Below are positions 40,217 to 49,773 of a DNA stretch of 64,000 bases, piece by piece. The notes under the pieces are model-generated. The model did no database searches. It worked only from the letters and a program-made list of their open reading frames with translations, and was not told where the DNA came from. How positions within the stretch are numbered: position 1 is the stretch's first letter; each line of letters starts with the position of its first letter. The stretch covers positions 1 to 64,000 of the forward strand of contig NZ_AP024371.1 in NCBI RefSeq assembly GCF_019668505.1. The letters run 5' to 3'. Origin of the DNA: Borrelia miyamotoi. Lineage in GTDB: Bacteria > Spirochaetota > Spirochaetia > Borreliales > Borreliaceae. The position numbers were made by a program, and so were the translations under genes.

Positions 40217-40888
40217 TTAAGTCAGATTTACTTTCTCACCTACTTTAACAAAATAAAGTAACTCACCTATCGTTGCAACATGGTCTCCGACTCTTTCTAA
40301 AAAACTATTTAAAAATAGGATATTTAAAAGATAATCTAAATTCTCTGGGTTATCTTTCATAGCATTAATTACAACCGTTTTTTGCTTTGAAAACAATTTA
40401 TCAATAACATTATCATACTTTACTATTTTAAGTATTTTAATAAAATCTCCATCAAAGTAAGCATCAAAAATATTTGAAAGCATATCTTTTGCTGTATCTG
40501 CCATCTCCCTTAAAGGTTTCTGATAAATGTCAACCGAAGAAAAATCTCCTACATTAGACTCTAAAAGAAGCACAACTTTGACAATTTTAGTAGAATGATC
40601 AGCAATACGTTCAAGAGAGCTAATTATTTTAATAATAGCCAAAATTTCTCTAAGTTCAGTAGCAACAGGATGTTCAGTAGCAATTATTCTCCCACATAAA
40701 TCTTCAATATCATATTGATAATCATCTATCATCTTTTCATCCTCATTAATAATCTTTTTAGCCAAATTTTTATCTCTAGATTCTAAAGCTATTAACGAGT
40801 TTTCTATTATTTTAAGCACACACTCTTTCATATCCCAAAGATAATCTTTGATTACTTCAAGTTGTTTAGTAAGTCTACGCCTAATCAT
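40217..40888 (-). CDS. phoU: Phosphate uptake regulator PhoU
   Basis: 223 residues, all helical, with the two PhoU repeats: RIIATEHPVATELREILAII and SLERIADHSTKIV in the first, FLERVGDHVATIGELLYF in the second, each with the metal-binding E/DxxxD pattern. PhoU restrains phosphate transport and the PhoR-type signal in other bacteria. No pst genes are in this window. Confidence 0.92.
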   Translation of the reverse strand: MIRRRLTKQLEVIKDYLWDMKECVLKIIENSLIALESRDKNLAKKIINEDEKMIDDYQYDIEDLCGRIIATEHPVATELREILAIIKIISSLERIADHSTKIVKVVLLLESNVGDFSSVDIYQKPLREMADTAKDMLSNIFDAYFDGDFIKILKIVKYDNVIDKLFSKQKTVVINAMKDNPENLDYLLNILFLNSFLERVGDHVATIGELLYFVKVGEKVNLT

Positions 40889-40899
40889 ACCAAATTCTC

Positions 40900-41922
40900 C
40901 TAAAAAAACCGTTTTAAAAATAAATATCTCAATTTAGAGAGCTCATAATAATTGCTAAAAGGATAGCCATCAACAACTCTCTTATAATAACTAAGAGACT
41001 CTACAAAATTCTTATACTTGCTCTCAGTTTCATACAGCTTGCCTAATAAATAATTATACCTATCTGGAAACTTTGAATTCATATACTTTGGGTAGTATAG
41101 CAAACTTAAATTCAAAAAAAAATCATACTCACCATTCATTAACAAAAACTCAAGAATATCAAGATAAATATCTTCACTAAAATCAATATTATTTTCTACC
41201 AAAAACCTAACATCTCTTAATACATTTTCTACTTTATTTAATTTAATTCCAAGCTCAATAAGATTTAAAAAAATTTCATTAAAGCATCTATCTCTCAAAC
41301 TCAAGTAACTCAAATAAGAATTTAAATAATCCTTATCCTTATAATAAAGCTTGGCTTTTAATAAAGTATAATCATTATCATCAAAATCATAACTATTAAG
41401 TAACTCAATTGCTCCCTTGTGGTCATTAATATAAGATAAATTTAAAGCCCTTCTCATAATATCTTTTGAACTTAAACTACCATTATTAAGATTAATACTC
41501 TTGTTTAAATCCAAATTATCTCCAGGATTCATTTTATCTAACTTAGATACTTCTTCTTGCTTAGTAATCTTCAACACTACATTTTTAGTAAATTCCCTAG
41601 CATCTTTTACATTTTGATATTTAAAAGTCAACACAATATTTCCAGCATTCCTTGAAGTTTGAAAAGTAAACATAGCTCTCCCATCTTGATAAGATTCTGA
41701 TAAAAGTCTAATAAATGAATTGTTCTTAGCGTTTTCAACATAAATCCAAGCTTCATCTTTAAAAAAAAAATTAAATTTTGAATCAGTATTTAACGAAAAC
41801 TCGTGCTTATCACTGCTAAAATCAAGTTCATAAGTACTGTATTGATTTTTAAAAGATAAAGAAAATAATGCATTAACAATAAAAAGTAAAAAACTAAAAT
41901 AAATAAAAAATTTTTTACTCAC
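40900..41922 (-). CDS. Exported TPR-like protein
   Basis: 340 residues from a GTG at 41922 that overlaps the stop of the upstream gene (AAGTGAGT). Signal peptide SKKFFIYFSFLLFIVNALFS, a beta-rich domain (about 25-125, SRNAGNIVLTFKYQNV), then helical repeats of TPR type (NDHKGAIELLNSYDFDDN, YKDKDYLNSYLSYLSLRD, YNYLLGKLYETESKYKN). No enzyme motif. Likely periplasmic and co-transcribed with the following phoU. Confidence 0.75.
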   Translation of the reverse strand: MSKKFFIYFSFLLFIVNALFSLSFKNQYSTYELDFSSDKHEFSLNTDSKFNFFFKDEAWIYVENAKNNSFIRLLSESYQDGRAMFTFQTSRNAGNIVLTFKYQNVKDAREFTKNVVLKITKQEEVSKLDKMNPGDNLDLNKSINLNNGSLSSKDIMRRALNLSYINDHKGAIELLNSYDFDDNDYTLLKAKLYYKDKDYLNSYLSYLSLRDRCFNEIFLNLIELGIKLNKVENVLRDVRFLVENNIDFSEDIYLDILEFLLMNGEYDFFLNLSLLYYPKYMNSKFPDRYNYLLGKLYETESKYKNFVESLSYYKRVVDGYPFSNYYELSKLRYLFLKRFF

Positions 41923-42305
41923 TTATAATTTTCCAAAATTTTATCAATTAATGACTCATTTTCCTTTTCTAAATTAATATTAAACAAATTTTCTGACTTT
42001 ATCCAAAGCCCCTTAAGAAGTCCTTCATTAACTGACTGATAATGCATCAAACTATTTCCTAATTTACCATCAGTAAGATTAGGCTTGGGGAAAAAAAAAT
42101 CATCCATATTTAGACTAGAATTCAAATCGAAATAAAAATCTTCTATATTAAGTAATTTCAATTTTTGATTTAAATCTTCTGTTGTAGTGCTACGAGTCTC
42201 TTCAAGCATTCTATATGAATAAAAATAGGTCAAAAAGGAAATAATAATCAATAAAAATACTGAAATTAAAAAATAGCTTTGCAAATAAAATTTTTTCTCT
42301 CCCAT
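41919..42305 (-). CDS. Hypothetical single-pass membrane protein
   Basis: 128 residues with one N-terminal membrane segment (about 9-29, YFLISVFLLIIISFLTYF) and a polar extracytoplasmic domain. No family recognised. It lies between smc and the TPR-like gene, overlapping the latter, so it is part of one minus-strand unit. BB_0044 position. Confidence 0.75.
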   Translation of the reverse strand: MGEKKFYLQSYFLISVFLLIIISFLTYFYSYRMLEETRSTTTEDLNQKLKLLNIEDFYFDLNSSLNMDDFFFPKPNLTDGKLGNSLMHYQSVNEGLLKGLWIKSENLFNINLEKENESLIDKILENYK

Positions 42306-42332
42306 AATAGCTTCCTTAATATGCCTAACAAA

Positions 42333-44786
42333 TTATATATCAAATACCACACTTTCGCCACTCTCACTAGTAATACCGATTAAATTCTTACTCCCTTGAG
42401 CAACATACATATTATGAGTTATTACCAACAATTGAACTCTCTGCCCAAGTTCGTTCAAAAGTGCAGAAAGCCTATTGCTATTTTCAAAATCAAGAGAAGC
42501 ATCTATCTCATCAAGTACACAAAATGAAGCAGGAGAATAATAATACAAAGCAAACAAAAATGCTATACTAATCAAAGAATGTTCTCCTCCGGAAAGCATT
42601 TTATTCCCCTTAGTTAACTTATCCTTAAAATCTATCTTGATCTCTACCTCTCCTGAATTTTTACTGTAAAAAAGACTCCCATTACCTTTAAACATTCGAT
42701 TAAAAAAATAAATAAAATGATTATTAATCGCAACAAATGCATCATTAAATCTTTTATCAATTTCTCCTTTTATTTTTTTCCTCAATTTATTTAAAGATTC
42801 TTTGGTTAAATTTAAATCATCTATCTGCAAATCTATTCTTTCGACCTTTTCTTTTATCTCATTGTATTCTTTCTCAATATTAAAGAAAATATAATTATTA
42901 TGTTCAATCATATTAATTTCCTTTTGTAAAGAATCTATTTTTGCAATATCCTCTACAAGTTCAAACTTTACCAAATGTTTATTATCAAGATCAAAATTTT
43001 TCATATCACCTTCAATATCTAAGCTAGCATTAAATAAAATATCATATTCCGCCTGTTTTTTCATATATTCATAATAAGACGAATTCCTAAAGGCATCTAG
43101 TAAATTTAAAGAATGAATCTCACTATTAACAACCAATTCACTACCCTTAGCTTCACTTAAAAATTTATCTAAATTAATATTAATATCACTTCTCTCCATA
43201 CTCAACTCGTCTAGTTTTAAGCCCAAACTATTAAGTCTTTCCTTAAGCTCATCTCTAGTCTCAAATAAAAATTTCAAATTACTATCTATCAGATTAATTT
43301 CATCTTCATTCTTAAGTCTAGAAAGCTCAGTATATTCAATTTCGCCTAATATCTCGTTTAGTTTTACCGTTTTATCAGATACTAAACTCTCAATAGTAGT
43401 TATTTCCTTTGCAAGGATAGTTTTAGAACTATTCTTTTCAAGCAAAAATTTCCTTAAGTCAACATTTTGCTCAAAAATAGGTTCAAGTTTTTCCTTTAAT
43501 AAATTTAAAAGCTTATCTTCCTTAACTATATATTTAAGTAAATTTTCCCTAATCTCTTTAATATACTTTATACTTAAGGTATCTTCAAAAAACTTTAAAG
43601 AATTCAAAATGTTTTTCTTCAATAATTCAAATTCTTCTATGTTGCTATCCTTAGAAATGGATAAAATCAAATCAATAAGCTCAAAAAAACTTCTAGTGTA
43701 TCTATTTATCTCATCAGTAAGATAAAAAAAATCTTTCTTCTTAACTTGAAGAGCATTATTCAAGTTCATCAACTCTTCATTTACACTGACTTTTACTGAT
43801 TCAATTTGTGATTTATTGCCCATAAGTATATTTGCTAAATTCACTTTTCCTTTTCTATCATGTTCTAATTTCTGAATTTTAATTTCTACTCCAAGCAATT
43901 TAGTCTTTAAAGCTTCAATTTCTCTTTTAATTATCTCAATATTCTTAACAACATTTTTTTCTCTAAAAGAATAAAATTCCAATTTCTCTTTAATACTTTC
44001 AATAGAAAAGCTATTTAGAGATAAAATCCTATCTATATCTTTAATATCCAACTTGCTCTTAAGTTCATTCAACTCAAAATTAAGATTAAAAAGTTTTTTT
44101 AATCTTAATTTTTTTTCCAATTCTTCTAAATCTTTCTTTAATTTTTGATACTTACCCTTAAGCAAAAAATCACTTTTAATCTTCTCATATTTTTCATTCA
44201 ACTCGCCTCTTAAAGTCCACAAAGAATTTAAATTTTCTCTGGACTTTTCCAATCTCTTATATGACTGTTCTTCTTCAACTTTAAGCAGATCTATTCCACT
44301 AGCCTCTTCTATCAAAGATTTCAAATTCATATTCTCATTTGAAGAAATTTTTTCAATCTTACCTTGATTAATAAACATATAAGGTGAATTCTTAAATCTC
44401 AGATTACTCATAAGAACCTTATAGCTTTTAATATCTAAAGCATCATTATTGAAAAAATATTCACTTGTGCCATCCTTATAAAGCCTTCTTCTGATGTAAA
44501 ATTTATCCCTAAAATCACTGATAGATAAACCTTCATTGTTAAAAAAAAGAGTTACTTCAGCAAAATGAGACTCCCCAGATTTCGATGCAGAAATCAAATC
44601 TGTAATATTCTTAACTCTTAAAATACTCACATTATCCTCTCCTATACAAAAACGAATTGCATCTAATAAATTACTCTTCCCACAACCATTGGGCCCAACA
44701 ATAAAATTCAAACTACCACTTAATTTTACTTCCTGCATTTTAATAAAAGACTTAAAACCTAAAAGACTTATTTTCTCTAAAAACAA
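42333..44786 (-). CDS. smc: SMC-like chromosome partition ATPase, short form
   Basis: 817 residues, against roughly 1150-1200 for bacterial SMC. Walker A GPNGCGKSN at 31-39, the ABC signature LSGGEHSLISIAFLFAL and Walker B FCVLDEIDASLD are intact at the two ends, with long Lys/Glu/Leu-rich coiled coil between. I do not see the glycine-rich hinge consensus in the middle. The start is a TTG at 44786 with GGAG seven bases upstream. Called P115 or SMC in B31 (BB_0045). Likely works in chromosome organisation and segregation. Confidence 0.9.
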   Translation of the reverse strand: MFLEKISLLGFKSFIKMQEVKLSGSLNFIVGPNGCGKSNLLDAIRFCIGEDNVSILRVKNITDLISASKSGESHFAEVTLFFNNEGLSISDFRDKFYIRRRLYKDGTSEYFFNNDALDIKSYKVLMSNLRFKNSPYMFINQGKIEKISSNENMNLKSLIEEASGIDLLKVEEEQSYKRLEKSRENLNSLWTLRGELNEKYEKIKSDFLLKGKYQKLKKDLEELEKKLRLKKLFNLNFELNELKSKLDIKDIDRILSLNSFSIESIKEKLEFYSFREKNVVKNIEIIKREIEALKTKLLGVEIKIQKLEHDRKGKVNLANILMGNKSQIESVKVSVNEELMNLNNALQVKKKDFFYLTDEINRYTRSFFELIDLILSISKDSNIEEFELLKKNILNSLKFFEDTLSIKYIKEIRENLLKYIVKEDKLLNLLKEKLEPIFEQNVDLRKFLLEKNSSKTILAKEITTIESLVSDKTVKLNEILGEIEYTELSRLKNEDEINLIDSNLKFLFETRDELKERLNSLGLKLDELSMERSDININLDKFLSEAKGSELVVNSEIHSLNLLDAFRNSSYYEYMKKQAEYDILFNASLDIEGDMKNFDLDNKHLVKFELVEDIAKIDSLQKEINMIEHNNYIFFNIEKEYNEIKEKVERIDLQIDDLNLTKESLNKLRKKIKGEIDKRFNDAFVAINNHFIYFFNRMFKGNGSLFYSKNSGEVEIKIDFKDKLTKGNKMLSGGEHSLISIAFLFALYYYSPASFCVLDEIDASLDFENSNRLSALLNELGQRVQLLVITHNMYVAQGSKNLIGITSESGESVVFDI

Positions 44787-44856
44787 AGTTATTCTCCAAT
44801 TAAATTACAAACAAGATTAATCTATCAAGGATGACTTTATATTATAATCAATAGTT

Positions 44857-45402
44857 ATGATTTGTGGAATTGATGAAGTTGGACGAGGTTGCATATTTGG
44901 ACCTGTTCTAAGTGCAGCTGTCATTTTCAAAGGGAAACCAAATTTCTTAAATGAACTAGATGACTCAAAAAAGCTTAAGAAAGCAAAAAGAGAATACCTA
45001 TCATCATTAATACTTGAAAACTCATATTACGCATTTGCAGAAGTTTCTAACGAAATCATTGATAAAATTAACATTCATCATGCCTCACTTCTTGCAATGC
45101 AAACTGCATATGAAAAGTTAAGCATAGAATGTAATTTAATACTTGTAGACGGAAAATTTATTCCAAAAATAAAAGCTAAAAAAATCCAAGCAATAATTAA
45201 AGGAGATTCCATAATTAATGAGATAAAAGCAGCATCAATTATTGCAAAAGTCAAAAGAGATAAATTGATGGATGAATACGATAAACTTTATCCCCTATAT
45301 GCACTTAAAAAAAACAAAGGATATCCAACAAAAGAACATAAAGATGCTATAAAAAAATATGGAATCTTAAGCCTTCATAGAAAGAGTTTTCAACTCATTT
45401 AA
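44857..45402 (+). CDS. rnhB: Ribonuclease HII
   Basis: 181 residues. Removes ribonucleotides and RNA primers from DNA. GIDEVGRGCIFGPV holds the DEDD residues Asp6 and Glu7; LVDGKF holds Asp98; KAASIIAKVKRDKLM and the terminal HRKSFQ fit the family. Divergent from smc across a 70-base gap that should contain both promoters. Confidence 0.95.
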   Translation: MICGIDEVGRGCIFGPVLSAAVIFKGKPNFLNELDDSKKLKKAKREYLSSLILENSYYAFAEVSNEIIDKINIHHASLLAMQTAYEKLSIECNLILVDGKFIPKIKAKKIQAIIKGDSIINEIKAASIIAKVKRDKLMDEYDKLYPLYALKKNKGYPTKEHKDAIKKYGILSLHRKSFQLI

Positions 45403-45410
45403 ATATAATT

Positions 45411-45773
45411 TTAATTATCTCTATCTCTAGGTTTTCCTGATAAAAGATCATTCCTGTCAAAATTAAGATTGTCGCCTTTAACATTTTCATTATGACGATC
45501 AAAATCATTATGATATTCTTTTCTTGAAACTGAATTTTGAGAAATTTTTTTCTTAATAACAGAAATTGCCCTTAATAAATTTGATTCAAACTCCTCAATA
45601 TTTTCTTCATAAACAAAAACTGAATGTCTTTCAAAATCTCCATTCATATTCCTCTTACTCTCTACAATATTTAAAAAATAATCCCCTTTCCTATTTTCTT
45701 TAACATTAAAAAAATAAGTTCTATCAGAATTTGTAAATAATTTATCAGAATACACTTCCCCTCTTTCGCCCAT
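45411..45773 (-). CDS. bpuR: PUR-domain nucleic-acid-binding protein BpuR
   Basis: 120 residues from the ATG at 45773, set by GGAGG five bases upstream; a GTG at 45785 is in frame but unlikely. A single PUR-alpha-like domain (about 6-85) with [22 protein letters not shown] and [14 protein letters not shown], then an Asp/Arg/Asn-rich tail. The B. burgdorferi homologue BB_0047 binds DNA and RNA and has been described as a regulator of erp expression and other genes. Convergent with rnhB. Confidence 0.88.
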   Translation of the reverse strand: MGERGEVYSDKLFTNSDRTYFFNVKENRKGDYFLNIVESKRNMNGDFERHSVFVYEENIEEFESNLLRAISVIKKKISQNSVSRKEYHNDFDRHNENVKGDNLNFDRNDLLSGKPRDRDN

Positions 45774-45883
45774 TAAGTCCTCCACACAAAAAGCCTATGT
45801 TATATTATATCAACTCACACAAAAGAAAACATAATTATACTTGCTAAGTAAAAAATACTATCTAAAATTAATAATAAAATCAA

Positions 45884-45912
45884 TTGACATAATAGTGTAT
45901 TTTTTATAAAAT
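45884..45912 (+). promoter_or_regulatory. Sigma-70 promoter of tRNA-Gly
   Basis: Perfect -35 TTGACA (45884-45889), 17-base spacer, -10 TAAAAT (45907-45912). The tRNA begins 16 bases further on. Confidence 0.7.
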
Positions 45913-45928
45913 CAACTTTGTCATTTAC

Positions 45929-46001
45929 GCGTCCTTCGTATAATGGCTTATTACCTTAGCCTTCCAAGCTAATGATGTCGGTTCGATTCCGATAGGACGC
46001 T
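45929..46001 (+). tRNA. trnG: tRNA-Gly, anticodon UCC
   Basis: Seven-base acceptor pair GCGTCCT / AGGACGC, D arm, anticodon stem TTAGC/GCTAA around loop CTTCCAA with anticodon TCC, and T arm with TTCGATT loop. The CCA end is not encoded. It is divergent in function but convergent in direction with the tmRNA gene, whose 3' end is 38 bases away. Confidence 0.93.
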
Positions 46002-46038
46002 TTCTAGGTAATGTTTTTTTTAATAATTAAAATAATAA

Positions 46039-46398
46039 TGGAGATGGCGGGAATTGAACCCGCGTCCTAAAAACAATATCACAAGCGTCTACAAGCTTAG
46101 CTAGTATTTATTTTAAGTAACAAGGCCTGGAAAAGCTAGCAAACCACCTAATTACTCTCAAGTTTAAAAGTCCCTGAAAGTTAACTTGAAATACTTTCAA
46201 GCAAGCTTTGATATTTTGAAAGAGTATAAACTGAACCTCAAAGCAAAATTCAACAAAACTCTCTGCTAACTTAAGCAGCCATTACAAGATTTGAACTTGT
46301 AAAGTTATTATTTTTTGCATTTATTAAAGAAGTTTTAAGAGATTCACTCTGCCTGCAACTTATGCTACTCAATTTTTAGTCAAATCCAAAACATCCCC
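46039..46398 (-). ncRNA. ssrA: tmRNA (SsrA)
   Basis: About 360 bases. The 5' end GGGGATG pairs with the 3' CATCTCC (one G-T pair), and the discriminator A lies at 46039. The T arm with GCGGGTTCAATTCCCGC is at the 3' end. The tag reading frame at 46271-46318 encodes AKNNNFTSSNLVMAA then TAA, the Borrelia proteolysis tag as I recall it. With SmpB it rescues stalled ribosomes and marks nascent chains for degradation. CCA is not encoded. Confidence 0.96.
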
Positions 46399-46407
46399 CT
46401 CTAAATT

Positions 46408-46437
46408 ATCATACTTTAATAAAAAAGTATAACACAA
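46408..46437 (-). promoter_or_regulatory. Candidate tmRNA promoter
   Basis: On the minus strand, TTGTGT (46437-46432), 18-base spacer and TATGAT (46413-46408), with the RNA 5' end nine bases beyond. Acceptable but not consensus. Confidence 0.45.
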
Positions 46438-46539
46438 ATATATCTAAAAAGGCAAAATAATCCAATTTGCAAAACAAAATTTAAAAGCTTATAATAATCA
46501 TCATAATATAATAAATTACAAATGAAATAAGGAAGTTTT

Positions 46540-47220
46540 TTGAGCAACGAAATTTTATGGTGCACTTTGTTAATCTGTATCTATTCAATTTTAATCATAA
46601 TATACAAGCTTTTTGGGCGAAAAGGATTATTCGCATGGGTAACATCATCTGTAATTATTGCAAACATTCAAGTTTTAAAGCAAATAACAATATTTGGATT
46701 TAATGCCACTCTTGGCAATATTATTTACGCATCATCATATGTTGCAACAGATATTTTATCAGAACTTTACGGTCGAGAAATCTCAAAAAAAGCAATATAT
46801 ATTGGATTCATTAGCTTCATATCTTTTGCATTCATTACCAATATTCAACTTTATTTTTCAACAAATAATTCGGATATATATCTAAAAAGCTTAGAGAGCA
46901 TTTTCTCTTCAATTCCAATTTTATTGCTTGCATCAATTATCGCATACATAATGTCTCAACTAAATGATATATACTTATACGATCTTATTAAAAATAAATT
47001 CCCAAAATTCCTATTCATAAGAAGTAATGGTTCAACACTTGTAAGTGAGCTAATGGATACAATAATTTTTGTAAATATTGCAACATATTTCAATGTATTT
47101 CCACAAGAAGCTTATTTAGATATAGTAATTTCTACATACATCATTAAAGGACTTGCTGGAATTCTAGGAACTCCATTCATCTACATTGCAAAATATATAT
47201 CCCAAAACAAAAAAATTTAG
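46540..47220 (+). CDS. yhhQ: YhhQ/VUT family queuosine-precursor transporter
   Basis: 226 residues, about six membrane segments. The family hallmark GNIIYASSYVATDILSELYGR is at about 58-79 and STLVSELMDTIIFVNIATYF near 167. YhhQ imports preQ0 or preQ1 in E. coli. The start is a TTG at 46540, preceded by AAGGAAG. QueA (19661) acts on preQ1-modified tRNA, so this carrier probably supplies the precursor. A diverged paralogue lies directly downstream. Confidence 0.88.
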   Translation: MSNEILWCTLLICIYSILIIIYKLFGRKGLFAWVTSSVIIANIQVLKQITIFGFNATLGNIIYASSYVATDILSELYGREISKKAIYIGFISFISFAFITNIQLYFSTNNSDIYLKSLESIFSSIPILLLASIIAYIMSQLNDIYLYDLIKNKFPKFLFIRSNGSTLVSELMDTIIFVNIATYFNVFPQEAYLDIVISTYIIKGLAGILGTPFIYIAKYISQNKKI

Positions 47221-47273
47221 CATAACAAAAATATCTGCTTAACTATTATTTAGTAATCTATTATAATCAGAAT

Positions 47274-47966
47274 ATGATAGACATGGTTTTATGGATAACC
47301 CTAGTGATATTTGTATATTTACAATTAATATTATTATATTATCTATTTGAAAGGTCAGGACTTTTTTGTTTTAACATCATGATGACAATAATTTCAAACC
47401 TTATTATTTTAAAGAGAATATTAATATTTGAACAAAGAATTAGCCTATCAGGAACAACATTTCTCTCAATTCTTTGTTCATTAAACCTGCTTACAGAGAA
47501 ATACAATGATAAATTAGCCATAAAATCTGCAACATTAAACATGCTCATGCATATAACTTTTGTAATAATGATGCACTTTACATTATATTTTCAACAAAAT
47601 GAATTTGACACTTCTAACATACACCTAAAAGTATTGTTTTACAATGCTTCTTATATTTCAATAATTTTTACTGGAACATACATTATATTTTTATGTAGTT
47701 ATGTTAATATCAAAATATATTCTATACTAAAAAAGAACAACATAGGAAATAAATTGATCAATCACAATCTGTCAAGGTTATTTGCTTCATGTATAGCTTA
47801 TATATTAGCTAACATCTCAATGTATGCAATCTCACAATTATACCCTGACAATAACATTAATATGATAGAAAGCTCATGGATTTTTACCATTATAATAATG
47901 ACAATTGATACCCTAATCTATTATTTCCTAAATACTATGAAAACCAAAGAAATTAGGAAAGCTTAA
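47274..47966 (+). CDS. Diverged YhhQ-like membrane protein
   Basis: 230 residues, six or seven membrane segments spaced like those of the upstream gene. N-terminal WITLVIFVYLQLILLYYLFERSGLF parallels that gene's start, and SGTTFLSILCSLNLLTEKYND occupies the position of its VATDILSELYG motif, but the conserved Asp and polar residues are altered. I infer an ancient tandem duplicate with changed or lost specificity. Overlaps the convergent trmH by 14 bases. Confidence 0.65.
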   Translation: MIDMVLWITLVIFVYLQLILLYYLFERSGLFCFNIMMTIISNLIILKRILIFEQRISLSGTTFLSILCSLNLLTEKYNDKLAIKSATLNMLMHITFVIMMHFTLYFQQNEFDTSNIHLKVLFYNASYISIIFTGTYIIFLCSYVNIKIYSILKKNNIGNKLINHNLSRLFASCIAYILANISMYAISQLYPDNNINMIESSWIFTIIIMTIDTLIYYFLNTMKTKEIRKA

Positions 47967-48609
47967 ATTTTTCAATACTCAGAGCTCTATTTACAGCTTT
48001 CCTATAATAATCAAGTTTTAATCCCAATTTCTCATCTTCATTTAACAAATATCTAATGGAACCCTTTCTTAAACGACTAATCAACGAATAAAAGACTATA
48101 GCAACAGATACAGAGATATTATAGCTTTGAGTAAAGCCATACATTGGTATTTTTAAATGCAAATCAGCATTTTCTAAAACCTCATGACTAAGTCCTGTTA
48201 ATTCCGTTCCAAAAAATATTGCCATTTTATTATCAATTGGAAAATCTTCAAGAGATACAGACTGATTATTTAAAGATGTAGCTACTATTCTATACCCATT
48301 ATCTCTTAGATTATCAAATGCAGCTCGAACACATGTATATTTAACTATATCTATCCATTTTGAAGCCCCAAGAACAACATCTGGATTTAAAATATATTTA
48401 TTATTGGTCTCAATAATATGAATATTACTAAGCCCTAAAATTTCAATTGTACGAATTGCAGCACTTGCATTTTGAGGTTGAAAAATATCTTCAAGCACAA
48501 GTGTCAAATAATTAGTACGATTACTTAACACTTCATCTATCCTATCCCTCCTTTGCTTCGTAATAAACTCAGACAAAATTTCTATTCTCTTCAATATATC
48601 ACTATTCAT
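47953..48609 (-). CDS. trmH: TrmH/SpoU family tRNA or rRNA 2'-O-methyltransferase
   Basis: 218 residues from the ATG at 48609; a TTG at 48618 is in frame and neither has a strong ribosome site. SPOUT motifs: QPQNASAAIRTIEILG (motif 1), FFGTELTGLSHEVLENAD (motif 2), IPMYGFTQSYNISVSVAI (motif 3), forming the knotted SAM site. The order and the C-terminal LRKGSIRYLL-type extension favour TrmH (Gm18 of tRNA). Divergent from ung. Confidence 0.88.
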   Translation of the reverse strand: MNSDILKRIEILSEFITKQRRDRIDEVLSNRTNYLTLVLEDIFQPQNASAAIRTIEILGLSNIHIIETNNKYILNPDVVLGASKWIDIVKYTCVRAAFDNLRDNGYRIVATSLNNQSVSLEDFPIDNKMAIFFGTELTGLSHEVLENADLHLKIPMYGFTQSYNISVSVAIVFYSLISRLRKGSIRYLLNEDEKLGLKLDYYRKAVNRALSIEKFKLS

Positions 48610-48687
48610 AAAATACAAGTTTAGATAAAAAAAAATAAAATCAAATTAAAATGTTCAAAAATAAATCATTTCCTATATAATTTAAGG

Positions 48688-49359
48688 ATGGAAGTAAAAA
48701 TAGAAGAATCTTGGAAAAAAATTTTAAAAGGCGAATTTTGTAAAGGATATTTTAAAAGACTTGTGAGTTTCATAAAAAATGAATATAAAACAAAAAAGGG
48801 AAGAATATTTCCACCTCCAAAACTAATATTCAATGCATTTGATTCTTTGCAATTCAAAGATATAAAAGTGGTAATACTTGGACAAGATCCATATCACGGA
48901 AAAAGACAAGCTAATGGGCTAGCTTTTTCTGTCAATCCAGACATCAAAATACCTCCATCACTACAAAATATTTTCAAGGAAATAGAAAGAAGCTTAAAAA
49001 TAAAAACTATACCAAATGGGGACTTAACAAGATGGGCAATACAAGGAGTATTTTTATTAAATTCAATATTAACAGTAGAAGAAGGTCATCCCTCGTCTCA
49101 CAAAGACATCGGTTGGGAAATTTTTACAAATGAAGTAATAAAAACTATTTCAAAAAACCTAAATAATATTGTGTTTATGCTATGGGGCAATTTTGCAAAA
49201 GGAAAAAAAGCATTAATAGACGCATCAAAACATTTAATTCTTGAAACAAGCCATCCATCTCCTTATTCTGCAAATAATGGCTTCTTGGGAGCAAATCACT
49301 TTAGTCAAACTTTAAAATATCTAAAAGAACATAATAAAATTCCAATAGACTTCCAATAA
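48688..49359 (+). CDS. ung: Uracil-DNA glycosylase, family 1
   Basis: 223 residues, standard length. Excises uracil from DNA. The catalytic motif GQDPYHG holds Asp67 and His70; [27 protein letters not shown] and [13 protein letters not shown] (with the catalytic His) are conserved. It stands alone on the plus strand. A degenerate family-4-like relative may lie at 11829. Confidence 0.97.
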   Translation: MEVKIEESWKKILKGEFCKGYFKRLVSFIKNEYKTKKGRIFPPPKLIFNAFDSLQFKDIKVVILGQDPYHGKRQANGLAFSVNPDIKIPPSLQNIFKEIERSLKIKTIPNGDLTRWAIQGVFLLNSILTVEEGHPSSHKDIGWEIFTNEVIKTISKNLNNIVFMLWGNFAKGKKALIDASKHLILETSHPSPYSANNGFLGANHFSQTLKYLKEHNKIPIDFQ

Positions 49360-49411
49360 AATAACCTGGCTAATATTAAATAATACAAGTATAGGTAACT
49401 TAAATGATTAA

Positions 49412-49762
49412 CTATTTTTCTTCATCTAAAGTCTTTTCATTAACAGTATCTTTATCTTGTTCTACATCATCCCAAAACGTTGAAGTTTTCTCATTTGCCT
49501 TTACATCCTTTAACAAATTGTCATCAACTCTCTTGGTATTAATAAAAGACAATACAATAACAAAAATAAAAAAAAGTGTAATGAAGAATGCCGTAATTCC
49601 TACGGCAATACTTGAAGATTTTGAACCAAAAATAGAAGAACTTCCACCTCCAAACACTCCTCCAATACTATCACTTTGTTCATCTTGAAATAATAATAAT
49701 AAAATAATCACAAACGAAGTAATAATAAAAAACACAAACGTTAAAAATCTAAACAATTCCAA
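49412..49762 (-). CDS. secG: Preprotein translocase subunit SecG
   Basis: 116 residues. Two membrane segments (about 6-25 and 52-72) and the GGVFGGGSSSIFG loop between them match SecG; a Glu/Asp-rich tail follows. The start is TTG at 49762 with GAGAGG six bases upstream. Twelve bases after tpiA, at the end of the gap-pgk-tpiA run, an arrangement found in many bacteria. Confidence 0.92.
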   Translation of the reverse strand: MELFRFLTFVFFIITSFVIILLLLFQDEQSDSIGGVFGGGSSSIFGSKSSSIAVGITAFFITLFFIFVIVLSFINTKRVDDNLLKDVKANEKTSTFWDDVEQDKDTVNEKTLDEEK

Positions 49763-49773
49763 AATAAACCTCT

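Noticed and set aside
49404..49688. Plus-strand ORF opposite secG
   Set aside because: It is the antisense reading of the SecG gene; the minus frame has the SecG topology and a strong ribosome site.
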